Below are positions 33,546-42,061 of a stretch of 49,211 bases of DNA, one piece after another (positions within the stretch are counted from its first letter, which is position 1; each line of letters opens with the position of its first letter). The notes under the pieces are model-generated. The model was not told the DNA's origin and made no database searches. It saw only the letters and a list, made by a program, of their open reading frames with translations. This stretch comes from a virus. Where the stretch lies: IMG/VR virus record IMGVR_UViG_3300048784_000047, positions 1-49,211 of that record; one strand, 5' to 3'. The position numbers were made by a program, and so were the translations under genes.

Positions 33546-34762
33546 TCCTTCTTCTTCGCCATTAAAATCCCCTTCGCAGCGTCGAATTGAATCAGCCCTG
33601 CACGGACTGCCCCGAGGACAATGCTTTCAAAATCCTTTACAAATGGAAACGCTGTGTGGACGTAAGCGTAGGCAGTTCTGTAATCCACCGGGGAATTCTT
33701 GTTTACGAATTCGATAAAGCGATCGGCTTGGATTGATTCCTCGGTGCGGCCGATTCGCGCAAAGACCTTGGGCATGTCTTGCTCGAGGTCAGTGATCATG
33801 GTGTTGGCGAGCTGGAGATCCTCAGGGAGCAAAATCATTTCGTCGCGGGACGAGGCAGCAATGACCATTGCGAGCTTGTGAAGATGGGTTTGCTTGCGAG
33901 CTAGGTAGCCTGAGAAACGCTCGTCCTGGAGAAGCGGCGGCGGCGAGGCATAGTGGTGCTGATACCATTCCTCACCCCAGATCCGGGCAGATTCGGATAG
34001 CTGGTAAGGCCCGGCCAGCGTGTTCGCGATGTGTTCGAGGTCCTGAGCGAGCTTGGTCTGTACGTCGGTCATTCCCTTGGGGATGTGATAGATGGGATAA
34101 GCGACGAGCTTTTCCTTTTGATCAGTATAGACGAACAGACACCTGGACGTAAACCCCCCTCCGATCACGTATTCGGGGAAGTTTCCAGCGATCCAGCTCG
34201 GAGTCGTGCAGGCGATCAGATTGATCCAAGGATTCTCGATCGCGTCGCTCCCTGAGTTCTTCGTAACCTTCGAGAACCCTCCTTGCTTGGAATCCCAAAG
34301 CGTAACCAACAGATCAATCATTTCTCGATCTGTAGGATTTACCAGGTTCCCGAACTCAGAACTCTCTAATGTAAGTGCGCATTGGGTGTACCAGTCTTCT
34401 CCGATTGAGAAGGATTCTCGGGCAGCTGCAAAAGCAGAAACAAGGGCAGGCCATGTAACGATATCCGGCCCAAAGACAATTCCAGGCACCTTGCGCAGGA
34501 TATCCATTGCAATAGCGACTGTAGTTGACTTCGAGACGATGCCAGGAGGAGCGACAAAGATAATGTAATGATTGACGCACCATCTGTAATAACCCATAGA
34601 TAACCAGACTCTGCGTCGTAGCGCACCAGCGATGGCAGCCACTCCGGACCAGAAGTGCATTCGTTTAGGAGCTTCTGAAAATCCTGCGTATTGGATATAT
34701 GCCGAGAGCCAGTCATCGTAATTTCTCACTCTTTGTAACTCCGTTAATGACAATCTCCCCAC
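33542..34762 (-). CDS. DUF3987-like P-loop ATPase (helicase/primase-like)
   Basis: The product has up to 406 residues from GTG at 34762; an alternative GTG at 34729 has a better GGAG site. RMHFWSGVAAIAGALRRRVWLS is the usual start of DUF3987/YfjI-like proteins, and HYIIFVAPPGIVSKSTTVAIA is its Walker A region with Ser in place of the last Gly. GGFTSRCLFVYTDQKEKLVAYP matches the conserved arginine-finger-like part of the family. These ATPases often replace or assist a replicative helicase in phages. It follows the DNA polymerase gene, overlapping it by 19 bases. Confidence 0.65.
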   Translation of the reverse strand: MGRLSLTELQRVRNYDDWLSAYIQYAGFSEAPKRMHFWSGVAAIAGALRRRVWLSMGYYRWCVNHYIIFVAPPGIVSKSTTVAIAMDILRKVPGIVFGPDIVTWPALVSAFAAARESFSIGEDWYTQCALTLESSEFGNLVNPTDREMIDLLVTLWDSKQGGFSKVTKNSGSDAIENPWINLIACTTPSWIAGNFPEYVIGGGFTSRCLFVYTDQKEKLVAYPIYHIPKGMTDVQTKLAQDLEHIANTLAGPYQLSESARIWGEEWYQHHYASPPPLLQDERFSGYLARKQTHLHKLAMVIAASSRDEMILLPEDLQLANTMITDLEQDMPKVFARIGRTEESIQADRFIEFVNKNSPVDYRTAYAYVHTAFPFVKDFESIVLGAVRAGLIQFDAAKGILMAKKKE

Positions 34763-37230
34763 GAAATTTCAGAAGTCTTTACACTGAAAGGAATGGTCAG
34801 AGGATCTTCGTACGGGACGACAATACTTCCGGCGGCTCGTTCAATACCTCCCCGCAGCTCGGGCATGTGATTAGGGTACTGGCCCGCCAGTGAATCATGG
34901 ACTTGGAGGAGAACTTGCACCTGGGGCAGGTCAGAATAAATCCGTCGCCAAATCCTGTTGATGACGATGGAGACGGTGGACTGAGGTCCCCAGGCGATGG
35001 CTTCGGGGATGATGGAGTCAAGGCGATCGAAAATATACCACCTGTATCCAAATTTATTTTCCACGTATCGCTTGGATAGGACTTGAGCTTTAACTCGATC
35101 ATGCCATCGCTTGATACCTGGATGCGCACCAAACCATAAGTTTTGGGCGCGTTCAACCTCTCGGACAGTTCGACCAGTATTAGCTGCCATAGTTCTTGGC
35201 TGGCCGCCGTAATTCGTTCCATGTATAAAGGTTTTTGCAAATTCACGTTTAGCACTCCTAGGACCACGATGGTCCTGGTACTTGGGATGGGTTTCTACCA
35301 GCTCGTCGAGAGGGGGCGGGTCCTTAGCGTCGAGGGAATAGACATTCAAAAGATGGATATCAACCCCCATTCTCAAGGCGGCTTTGAGCATCGGGTCGTC
35401 GGCTTCCCAGACAACTACCTGTAAATCCGCTCGGTCCAAGTCTCCGTCAAAGAAGGTGAATCCTGGATCTGGGATAAACATGGATCGCAGATTTGGATAT
35501 TTATATGGATCTCCAAGCCCGGCGGTAGTTCCTCTAGAAGCTGCTTTGCCCAGCGATTTACTCTTAAGCGAAGGTATGTTTTGTAAGTTGGTACCAGATC
35601 CAAAGGCATTTTCACTCGATGAGAGCCGATAAGTTTTGGGGGCTGACTTTCCACTGGCTGATCCTCCGATGTTGTAAGCACACCGCATTCGATCGTCTTC
35701 GTCGAGGGGGGCTTCGAGAAAGTGGGAGAGAAAGATATTGAGGGTTCGGATATCTGAGATTGCGTTGACGATTGGGCGCAGGAGAGGTTCGCGCTTCACA
35801 ATAGTTTGAAGTGCGTCGTCGTTGAGAGTCGGCCGGCCAGGGACTCCTTTCTTTGCCCTGGTCATCACTGGGGGTTGATTGAGGTCCTTATAGAACAGAG
35901 TGTGCATTTGCTTGGGGGACCCAGGGTTAAGTGGGTGTCCGAGAACGTCCAGAAGGAACTTTTCACGGCGTAAAATCTCCCCCCGGACTTCAGCTGTAAG
36001 CTCAGCCCTTCGCTGTAGGTCGATTCTAACTCCAGTCTGCATGGCACGCAGAACGGGCCAGAACATGGATTGTTGGAATGAGTGGACTGTTTCGAGGCCA
36101 AGAGTTTTAACAAGAGAGAGTTCAGTTCGGCCGACTTCATCGGTGTACACGCAATCTAAGCAGTTGTAATTCCATAACTCATTTTCTCCGTGTTCTTTCT
36201 CGCTCCAGTTCTTTCCTTCATCCTTCCAGTAAACGTAGTATTGACAATACATGGAAGCCTGGAAAGCCAGGCTCTTCGGTTGATCTGAGAAGATCGAGTG
36301 CTGAGAGATCATGCAGTCCTGAACCACATTTGGAACAAAATGCCAGTGGCGATAGGTGTACTGGGCGTCGTATAAGATATTTTGTCCCACAACTTCGGCA
36401 TTCGGATGCGTCAGCAGTTTCTGGAGCATCCATACTATTTCGGCTTCTTGGTCGGCCGACCAGTAATCACGAAAGCCTGAATAGATGAAAGGAATGCAGA
36501 TAGCTTCTGTAAGAGACCAGGAGAGACCGGCGCAGGCGATGTGGCCTCCTCGGGTTTCGAGGTCGAAAGATAAACGAGAGGGATTTCGCAATACCTTTCC
36601 ATAGAGTTCATCCAAGCAGCGTAGAGCTGTTCCAAAGTCTGGTCGGACAAGAAACTTCCACTCGGGTTTCGGGAAAGGCTTTCCGTTACGATACTGTCCT
36701 GCTCGACGGAGGTCGTGGATGACTGTTTTTCGCCAGGACCATTCTCTGAGCACGGCGGCGGGATGGATAGTTGGCACCACCCTGAATCCTGATCCCACGT
36801 CTCCAGACGTATGGAGCATTGATCCTCGCCACTTCGTAATTCCGCTATAGCCCGTAAGTGCCCACAGCGGGGTATTACCCAGAGCAATAATGATGCTAGG
36901 GTTGACTGAGGTAAGCTCGTTACATAAGCGTTCAACTCCTCGGATGACAGGAGGGAGTACCCAACGATCCCGGAATCTGGAGTGGGCTGGTGTGACATCT
37001 TTTTTGGACCTCGCGATAAAGTGATTTATGTCGTTTGAGGGAGGACGCTGGAAACAGACATTCGTGATAAAGCATTCGGAACGAGAGATGCCGGCTTCCC
37101 CGAGCATTCGGCTGAGTTCTTGGCCAGAGACGCCCTGAAATGGTCTGCCGATTCGTTCTTCGTCGTAGCCAGGGGCTTCACCCACGATCATGATTTTTGC
37201 AGGGATGGGACCTTCAGGGCGGCAGTCCAT
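34744..37230 (-). CDS. Uracil-DNA glycosylase / family-A DNA polymerase fusion
   Basis: The start at 37230 abuts the upstream stop (TAAATG). Residues 1-180 form a family 4/5 uracil-DNA glycosylase: GEAPGYDEERIGRPF (17-31) and HPAAVLRE (156-163). Residues 215-380 form a 3'-5' exonuclease (FDLET with Asp223/Glu225; VGQNILYDAQY; YNCLDCVYTDEV). The rest is a PolA polymerase: motif A with Asp597, O-helix KREFAKTFIHGTNYGG, motif C VHDS with Asp779. Unusual are His670 at the position equivalent to E. coli Phe762, Asp602 for Glu710 and Ser780 for the motif C Glu. It is the phage replicase with built-in uracil surveillance. Confidence 0.92.
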   Translation of the reverse strand: MDCRPEGPIPAKIMIVGEAPGYDEERIGRPFQGVSGQELSRMLGEAGISRSECFITNVCFQRPPSNDINHFIARSKKDVTPAHSRFRDRWVLPPVIRGVERLCNELTSVNPSIIIALGNTPLWALTGYSGITKWRGSMLHTSGDVGSGFRVVPTIHPAAVLREWSWRKTVIHDLRRAGQYRNGKPFPKPEWKFLVRPDFGTALRCLDELYGKVLRNPSRLSFDLETRGGHIACAGLSWSLTEAICIPFIYSGFRDYWSADQEAEIVWMLQKLLTHPNAEVVGQNILYDAQYTYRHWHFVPNVVQDCMISQHSIFSDQPKSLAFQASMYCQYYVYWKDEGKNWSEKEHGENELWNYNCLDCVYTDEVGRTELSLVKTLGLETVHSFQQSMFWPVLRAMQTGVRIDLQRRAELTAEVRGEILRREKFLLDVLGHPLNPGSPKQMHTLFYKDLNQPPVMTRAKKGVPGRPTLNDDALQTIVKREPLLRPIVNAISDIRTLNIFLSHFLEAPLDEDDRMRCAYNIGGSASGKSAPKTYRLSSSENAFGSGTNLQNIPSLKSKSLGKAASRGTTAGLGDPYKYPNLRSMFIPDPGFTFFDGDLDRADLQVVVWEADDPMLKAALRMGVDIHLLNVYSLDAKDPPPLDELVETHPKYQDHRGPRSAKREFAKTFIHGTNYGGQPRTMAANTGRTVREVERAQNLWFGAHPGIKRWHDRVKAQVLSKRYVENKFGYRWYIFDRLDSIIPEAIAWGPQSTVSIVINRIWRRIYSDLPQVQVLLQVHDSLAGQYPNHMPELRGGIERAAGSIVVPYEDPLTIPFSVKTSEISWGDCH

Positions 37231-38541
37231 TTACTTTAGCTCACTCAAACGCTTCACTGCAATCCCATAAGCCACATCATTGATTTCGATCCCTGTGGCT
37301 TTGACCTTCAATCCGTGTGCAGCAGGAAATATAGTTCCACTCCCAGCGAAAGGATCAAGTACTGAATCCCCAGCCCGGCAAGAACGACTAAGAAAATCAG
37401 CATACAAGTCGACTGGTTTCTGAGCAGCCCAGTTAAGGTTTTCATCACTTGCATATGTCACCAAGTCGGAAGAGGATTTGAGGATCGGACGAAGGCCTTT
37501 GATGGCGTAGAGACACATCTGGTAACGACGATGTGGGCCGGTCTGAGGCCAGGGGGCGCGCTGGGACGATGGGTTGTGCCAGATCAGTGGAGTGCGGAAA
37601 CAATTCCATCCAGCGTCAGAAATAGCGTCACGAAGTTCAACAAAGTTATCCACATCGCAAAAGCAGTAGAGATGAGCTTGAGGCTTTGTAAGTAGATAGC
37701 TAAGAGGAGCAAAGTCAGCGATAAGATCGCGCCAATTACAAAGACTGTCATCGTAGCTGTGGCCTGCGGCATCGGCTTTACCTCCTGAGTCACCAAAGTT
37801 CTGAGCGTTGATCCCGTAAGGAGGATCGGTTAGGATTACATCGAAGGATTGGGGTAGCATAGACTTCATGATTGAGATGCAGTCGCCCTTGAGCAGGTTA
37901 TGGTCAGCCGCCGAGAAGGTTTTGCCTACTTCAATCCCAAGGGCGGCATCACGGGCCTGCTGTTCCTTGCGCTTGATGATCTTGAGACCTTCGATCTTGG
38001 TTTTTGCCGCAGCTACCTCGGGATCCTTTAGATGCTTGGCAAGGATTACTTCTTGCCTGACTGTCTCCATCGCGGCGCCTTTGGTCATTTCAGGATAAAC
38101 CGAGGTTGCCAGTTCGAAGGTTTCGGGAATCTTGGTCCCGGATTTCTCGGCCTGAAGCTTGCGCAGGGTTATGAGCTGGGCAGTGGCTTCGGCTTGTTCT
38201 TGCCAGGTAATGTCGACCCGGCGGATGTTTTCTTCGAGTTCGACTTCCATCGCTTCTAAGGGCTCGAGGTCATTAAGCCTGGTGGCGGGGATGAAGCCCT
38301 CGGGGATCTGGTCGCCGGCATACGAAAGGCTCTGGCCCATGGCCCAGAGAGCCTCGATGGCTTTGACCCGCCGCTCGCCGGCGAGCAGCACGAGCTGACC
38401 TTCAACCTCGTTCACCACGATCGGGTGAAGCAATCCTACCGCCGCGATCGAGGTCTTTAACTCCATCAAAGCATCCGCATTGATTTCCCTTCGTTGGCGA
38501 TTGGGCTTGACAGTAATGTCTTTGAGTTTTACTAACCGCAT
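37231..38541 (-). CDS. ParB-like domain fused to DNA adenine/cytosine-N4 methyltransferase
   Basis: Residues 1-110 form a ParB/Sulfiredoxin-like domain with the signature LLAGERRVKAIEAL (52-65). Residues 215-436 form a beta-class amino-methyltransferase: catalytic DPPYG (239-243) comes before the SAM site DPFAGSGT (396-403). A helical linker joins them. The enzyme probably methylates the phage's own DNA, protecting it or marking it. The ParB-like part may contact DNA or have nucleotidase activity. A terminator lies between this gene and the upstream SSB-like gene, so expression may be reduced or need read-through. Confidence 0.88.
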   Translation of the reverse strand: MRLVKLKDITVKPNRQRREINADALMELKTSIAAVGLLHPIVVNEVEGQLVLLAGERRVKAIEALWAMGQSLSYAGDQIPEGFIPATRLNDLEPLEAMEVELEENIRRVDITWQEQAEATAQLITLRKLQAEKSGTKIPETFELATSVYPEMTKGAAMETVRQEVILAKHLKDPEVAAAKTKIEGLKIIKRKEQQARDAALGIEVGKTFSAADHNLLKGDCISIMKSMLPQSFDVILTDPPYGINAQNFGDSGGKADAAGHSYDDSLCNWRDLIADFAPLSYLLTKPQAHLYCFCDVDNFVELRDAISDAGWNCFRTPLIWHNPSSQRAPWPQTGPHRRYQMCLYAIKGLRPILKSSSDLVTYASDENLNWAAQKPVDLYADFLSRSCRAGDSVLDPFAGSGTIFPAAHGLKVKATGIEINDVAYGIAVKRLSELK

Positions 38542-38552
38542 ATCTTTGCTCC

Positions 38553-38582
38553 AAAAAAGAGGGCGGTTGGCAGTCCCGCCCT
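38553..38582 (-). terminator. Intrinsic terminator, leftward
   Basis: On the minus strand AGGGCGG and CCGCCCT (38582-38576 and 38566-38560) form a 7-bp GC-rich stem with a 9-base loop, followed by CT6. It stands between the SSB-like gene and the methyltransferase gene, and the T-run sits just before the methyltransferase ribosome site, as in an attenuator. Confidence 0.8.
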
Positions 38583-38600
38583 AATGCTCCAGGGAGATTT

Positions 38601-39083
38601 TTAGACCTTGGCCACGGTGTCGATTTCGTCGAACTGCTCGCCCTCATAAATCCGGTGCTTGATGCGCACGCGAATCTGGCGGCCGGTCATCTGACGAATC
38701 GAAAAGGGCTGCCCTGCGACGTTCATTTCCAGCGCTTCACGCCACCGCCGCAGGCCGCCATTCTTGCCGATGCCCCAGTCAATGGTCTTCGGATCTTTCA
38801 TGTCGAGGAACAAAGACGCCTGGACGGTGACCTGGGTCAAGCCGCCGAGCGAGTCCATTACGTCGGGATAGGCAGTCAAGTCAATGGTCACGGGAATGTC
38901 CAGCGACACACCCGACTTGACCTTGGCGTCTTCCTTCTTCGAGGTCCAAGCCCGAGGCTTTGGCTCGCCGACAGTGCCGACGTAATCGCCCACCGGGAGT
39001 GGCGGGCGGCGAGTCAGCGCCTCTTCGGTCGTGGAGTCGAGATAGACTGAGGGATCGAAAGCAGAAACGTCTTCGTGGATCAT
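38601..39083 (-). CDS. SSB-like (DUF669-type) protein, 160 aa
   Basis: The chosen start is the ATG at 39083 after AAGGAAA; an open extension to 39131 is less likely. The composition and pattern (PLPVGDYVGTVGEP, SKKEDAKVKSGVSLDIPVTI, QPFSIRQMTGRQIRVRIKHRIYEGEQFDEIDTVAKV) resemble phage single-strand DNA-binding proteins of the DUF669 type, with a GRxxxVRxxxRxYEGE closing motif. Its place next to a Sak4-like ATPase supports a role in single-strand DNA handling during replication or recombination. No direct evidence of binding exists in the sequence. Confidence 0.6.
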   Translation of the reverse strand: MIHEDVSAFDPSVYLDSTTEEALTRRPPLPVGDYVGTVGEPKPRAWTSKKEDAKVKSGVSLDIPVTIDLTAYPDVMDSLGGLTQVTVQASLFLDMKDPKTIDWGIGKNGGLRRWREALEMNVAGQPFSIRQMTGRQIRVRIKHRIYEGEQFDEIDTVAKV

Positions 39084-39147
39084 TTTAGATTTCCTTAAGA
39101 GATATTCCATTGATAAAAGAAAGTTAGTCATGTATCTTGTGTCTTGG

Positions 39148-40017
39148 TTAAGTTTTTACTGTGCTCGTGTATGCGCCTCCTCGGCTAAGCCATTTGGTTA
39201 ATATAGGTTTGAAATCTGGGGGCATGTGATCCTTAAGCGGGAGGTTGCGGGCCTTGAGGTCGGCTTGGCCGTTCGCTGTGGACCAAAAGAACTTGTCTGC
39301 CTCGCGGCTGGTCAGGATCACGTCGCTGAACATCGGTGGGATCTTGGGAGCGAGCTTAACGCCCAGGGTTGCGACGGTAAGCTTGACTCCGCCGAGAACC
39401 TGATCGACTTCGCGTTCTACATGGCTGGTGAGAATGAAGTGACACTTGCAGCCGTCGGTTAGAGTGCGGATGAGCTTCTCAACCTGGTCCATTGCAATCC
39501 CCCAGTCGGATTGAGATTTCACAGGCTTGCCGCCGACCACCAGAGAAAGCGCGATGGGATTGATGCCGCTCAAACTGTCGAGTGCCAGACACCTATCCGG
39601 TCCCCACGAATCCACTGCCCCGAACTTCTGACCTGTTCGGTCGTCAGGAAAATCAGCCAGCACCTTCAACAGTCCTACGAACTGATTATGCTTGCTCCGA
39701 TTAACGTCCTGCATTTTGCTCAGCGACGCTAAGTCGAGCTTGTTGATGGAGTCGGCGGCGGCTGCCATTGTCGTAAATGAGTCTTTAGCGCGGCCGAGCA
39801 CATGCCAGTGCACGTTGGGGGGAATATCAAGTCCTCGATCTGTCCAGTATCCAAGCGTCGTTTCCAGCCCACTCTCTGTGAACAGAAGGAACAATTCCAC
39901 TCCTGCGTCTGCAATGGTCCCCAGGGAGTAGGTTTTTCCTGTTCCGGTTGGTCCTTCGATAAGCACGTTGACACCGGGGAGGAGGGATTGGGGTTCTTTG
40001 CTGGCTGTTTCATTCAT
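39148..40017 (-). CDS. Sak4-like RecA-fold ATPase
   Basis: The product has 289 residues; the ATG at 40017 follows TAAAGGAG and overlaps the upstream stop. Walker A is GPTGTGKT (residues 22-29); the Walker B-like strand is RCLALDSLSGI; FILTSHVERE matches the sensor strand of RecA/Sak4 proteins. Sak4 ATPases act with a phage SSB in single-strand annealing recombination. The neighbouring SSB-like and nuclease genes fit this. No L1/L2 loops of full RecA are visible, consistent with a reduced core. Confidence 0.8.
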   Translation of the reverse strand: MNETASKEPQSLLPGVNVLIEGPTGTGKTYSLGTIADAGVELFLLFTESGLETTLGYWTDRGLDIPPNVHWHVLGRAKDSFTTMAAAADSINKLDLASLSKMQDVNRSKHNQFVGLLKVLADFPDDRTGQKFGAVDSWGPDRCLALDSLSGINPIALSLVVGGKPVKSQSDWGIAMDQVEKLIRTLTDGCKCHFILTSHVEREVDQVLGGVKLTVATLGVKLAPKIPPMFSDVILTSREADKFFWSTANGQADLKARNLPLKDHMPPDFKPILTKWLSRGGAYTSTVKT

Positions 40018-40403
40018 GTAAACTCCTTTAATAGACTGCTCATTGTCAGTTCAAATTCACGCCGCACTAAGACTTCGGGTAATTCGTTGAGTAAGGCTTG
40101 ATCCCAGTTATTGAGAGTTGGGTTGTGGAGAATGCTGCCGGCGACCGGCGAAATGTCTGGGTGGAGAAAGCGGGTTCCGTGTTCTTGGAAACACGAAGAA
40201 CACAAAAGTCCCCGGACTTCCCGCGAGGAAGCGCGGATGATCTGAAAATCTGGACCCAGCCATTCCAGGGCCGCCCAGGGAGTGAGACAGATTGGACAGA
40301 CAAAAACGCCGGAATAAACTGGATAGCCATTGGAAAACTCTTCGTGTTCGAGAAGGAGAGGGGTGCCGAGGTCTTTGATTAGGATTTTCATCCAGCGCTT
40401 CAA
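40014..40403 (-). CDS. Zinc-finger protein, 129 aa
   Basis: The preferred start is TTG at 40403, eight bases after AAAGGAG; the alternative is the ATG at 40391. CPIC (about residues 36-39) and CSSC (68-71) form a probable four-cysteine zinc site around a Trp-rich stretch (LTPWAALEWLGPDF). The rest is helical and acidic. The gene overlaps both neighbours by four bases. A role with the Sak4-like ATPase or as a small DNA-binding factor is inferred from position only. Confidence 0.65.
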   Translation of the reverse strand: MKRWMKILIKDLGTPLLLEHEEFSNGYPVYSGVFVCPICLTPWAALEWLGPDFQIIRASSREVRGLLCSSCFQEHGTRFLHPDISPVAGSILHNPTLNNWDQALLNELPEVLVRREFELTMSSLLKEFT

Positions 40404-40672
40404 CGGGTCGGCTCCTTTGGGGCGAGGGCGGCTACGGCAATCTCGCTAGTAATCTCGAATGCTTGCCGTAGACCGGCTGCACGCATGGGATCAATGCCGC
40501 AATCAGTTTTGACAGTGCATTGGCTGATTTCTCGCAGCGCCTCCTCAAGCTCGCGGATGCGGGCCTGTAGAGCACCATTTACAACGACACTCTCAACCTG
40601 GATATACCCATCTGGACATGTGCCGTCTCTAGTTGACACTAGAGACACGATTGGCGTGTAAGTACGGATCAT
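40400..40672 (-). CDS. Hypothetical protein, 90 aa
   Basis: The start ATG at 40672 has an AGTAAGGT site and the stop overlaps the next gene. The N-terminal 30 residues are beta-like (TYTPIVSLVSTRDGTCPDGYIQVESVVV) and are followed by an acidic helix (ARIRELEEALREISQC). I do not recognise it. Helical-coil proteins of this size are frequent in early phage operons and may bind a partner protein. Confidence 0.6.
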   Translation of the reverse strand: MIRTYTPIVSLVSTRDGTCPDGYIQVESVVVNGALQARIRELEEALREISQCTVKTDCGIDPMRAAGLRQAFEITSEIAVAALAPKEPTR

Positions 40673-40675
40673 ACC

Positions 40676-40960
40676 TTACTGCCTCCTCAGATTCGCCAAG
40701 TCCAGAGGCGTTGCCAGGGTAATGGACTTCCGGCGGCGGTCTTGTTCGTATTCCAGAACCGCCGACATTTGGCCGGTTGCCTGGGCTTGGGACAAAAGTT
40801 GCAGGGCTTGGCTCCGGAGCTGATCGTACATTTGCTTTGACTGAAGAACATGGGCTGCCAGATCAAAGTCTGAGAGGTCTCGGACGTTTATAGGCAGGCC
40901 GTTTGGAGTAATAACGAACTTTTCGGCAGGTTCTGCTCTAGGCAGTTTATGTTCACCCAT
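40676..40960 (-). CDS. Hypothetical helical protein, 94 aa
   Basis: The start follows AAAGGAG. The centre (DFDLAAHVLQSKQMYDQLRSQALQLLSQAQATGQMSAVLEYEQDRRRK) is a Gln/Leu-rich amphipathic helix. There are no Cys residues and no catalytic motif. It begins inside the last codons of the AP2 gene, so it belongs to the same leftward operon. Function is unknown. Confidence 0.6.
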   Translation of the reverse strand: MGEHKLPRAEPAEKFVITPNGLPINVRDLSDFDLAAHVLQSKQMYDQLRSQALQLLSQAQATGQMSAVLEYEQDRRRKSITLATPLDLANLRRQ

Positions 40961-41231
40961 CGGACTTAATCTCCTTTGATTCCCAAGATTTACGTTTCAC
41001 ACAGGCTTCGAAAAAATCCTTCCCGCGATAGAGAAGTCGGCGGCCGGCGAAGGCCCGCCAGTAGAGCTTGCCGTCATCGGTCAGGAACCTGGACACTCCT
41101 GTAATCCCTGACCGATTATTGCAAGCTCTACGTTTGAGCTTCAGAGCTTTGTCTCCACGCGCAAGAGAGGATTCCACTGGCGACGCTCGAAGTAAGTTTC
41201 GAGCCAGGGAGTTTCGTCCTGGGACTGGCAC
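40953..41231 (-). CDS. AP2-domain DNA-binding protein
   Basis: The frame is open from 41231, overlapping the upstream nuclease gene by 91 bases. The true start may be nearer the nuclease stop, such as a GTG inside it, because no clear ribosome site is seen. The last 55 residues (NNRSGITGVSRFLTDDGKLYWRAFAGRRLLYRGKDFFEACVKRK) match an AP2/ERF-type beta-sheet DNA-binding domain as found in phage HNH endonucleases. No HNH motif is present, so this is a stand-alone binding domain or a remnant of a homing endonuclease. Confidence 0.65.
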   Translation of the reverse strand: MPVPGRNSLARNLLRASPVESSLARGDKALKLKRRACNNRSGITGVSRFLTDDGKLYWRAFAGRRLLYRGKDFFEACVKRKSWESKEIKSDG

Positions 41232-42034
41232 GCATCGCGGAACTGGCAGCCGCCGTACTCAGCGCACGCATGGTCGAAGTTATGAAGCCAGACGCCGGTT
41301 TTCCAGGCTTGGAGCATGTTCGTGACGTGCTGGAGCATTTCTTCGTACCACCTTTGAATTTTCCATTCAGGTTGGCTCATGATCGCTTGCTGCGTATCGT
41401 ACTTTGTCTTCAAGATCGATACCCCACGAACAATAGTTCCATCAACCCTGATTCCGATTTGATTGGCTCCCCAAGCGTAGCCGATAAACTGACTTCGAAG
41501 ATCCCATTGACGGGACCATGAAGCGCCAAGTTGCGTTGTAGTCTTCTCGTCTGTAATGTAGGCGCCACCGGCGTAACTGAGAATCGCATCCATCCGTCCG
41601 CAGTACAAGAGAGGGTCCCCTGTAACTGGATGGTTAATTGGGAGAGGTTCTGCGAAGGAGACTTCGATGGCTCTCTTGCCGCCGGCAAGGACGAGCGGCC
41701 CCGTTTCTTCTTCGAGCGGGTAGTTGGACCAGTAGAATTCAAACGCTCCAGCCATACGCTCGGCGGACTTGGCGGAGTCGGCAGGACACGGGAAGTCTCC
41801 GTAGAATCGAAGTACTTCGCCCACACCTTCAGCCACAGCCGTATCCGAGTCTTTCCCTTCGACGAAAAAAGCCGTTCGAGTTCTTTCGCATCCAGAAGCG
41901 AAAGCACCTCCCGCGTGTAGGTGGACTGAAGGGGACTTAGATTTATAGTGTTCAAAGTAGGTTTTCCTGCAAAGTTCAGGACAGGATTTCCAGGCGCTCA
42001 GCAGAGAGGCGTCGATTAGTTCTGGGAATTGCAT
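41141..42034 (-). CDS. Cas4/AddB-like PD-(D/E)XK nuclease with iron-sulfur cysteines
   Basis: The start ATG at 42034 has an AGGAG site; the product has 297 residues. The nuclease core is GRMDAI (Asp149) and YITDEKTTT (Asp162, Lys164). Cys18 or Cys22 near the N-terminus and Cys257, Cys263 and Cys269 in CAEYGGCQFRDAC give the one-plus-three cysteine pattern of Cas4 and AddB iron-sulfur nucleases. HAGGAFASG near residue 40 corresponds to the early motif of this fold. It probably resects DNA ends for the Sak4/SSB annealing system. Confidence 0.83.
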   Translation of the reverse strand: MQFPELIDASLLSAWKSCPELCRKTYFEHYKSKSPSVHLHAGGAFASGCERTRTAFFVEGKDSDTAVAEGVGEVLRFYGDFPCPADSAKSAERMAGAFEFYWSNYPLEEETGPLVLAGGKRAIEVSFAEPLPINHPVTGDPLLYCGRMDAILSYAGGAYITDEKTTTQLGASWSRQWDLRSQFIGYAWGANQIGIRVDGTIVRGVSILKTKYDTQQAIMSQPEWKIQRWYEEMLQHVTNMLQAWKTGVWLHNFDHACAEYGGCQFRDACQSQDETPWLETYFERRQWNPLLRVETKL

Positions 42035-42061
42035 GGGACGCGCTCCTGAGAGTAGAAGGCT

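Noticed and set aside
36435-36998. 187-codon minus ORF within the polymerase gene
   Set aside because: Alternative frame of the UDG-PolA gene, whose domains are intact in the main frame.
40953-41231. AP2 gene as a full HNH homing endonuclease
   Set aside because: No HNH motif in the frame or in neighbouring frames; only the AP2-type domain can be supported.
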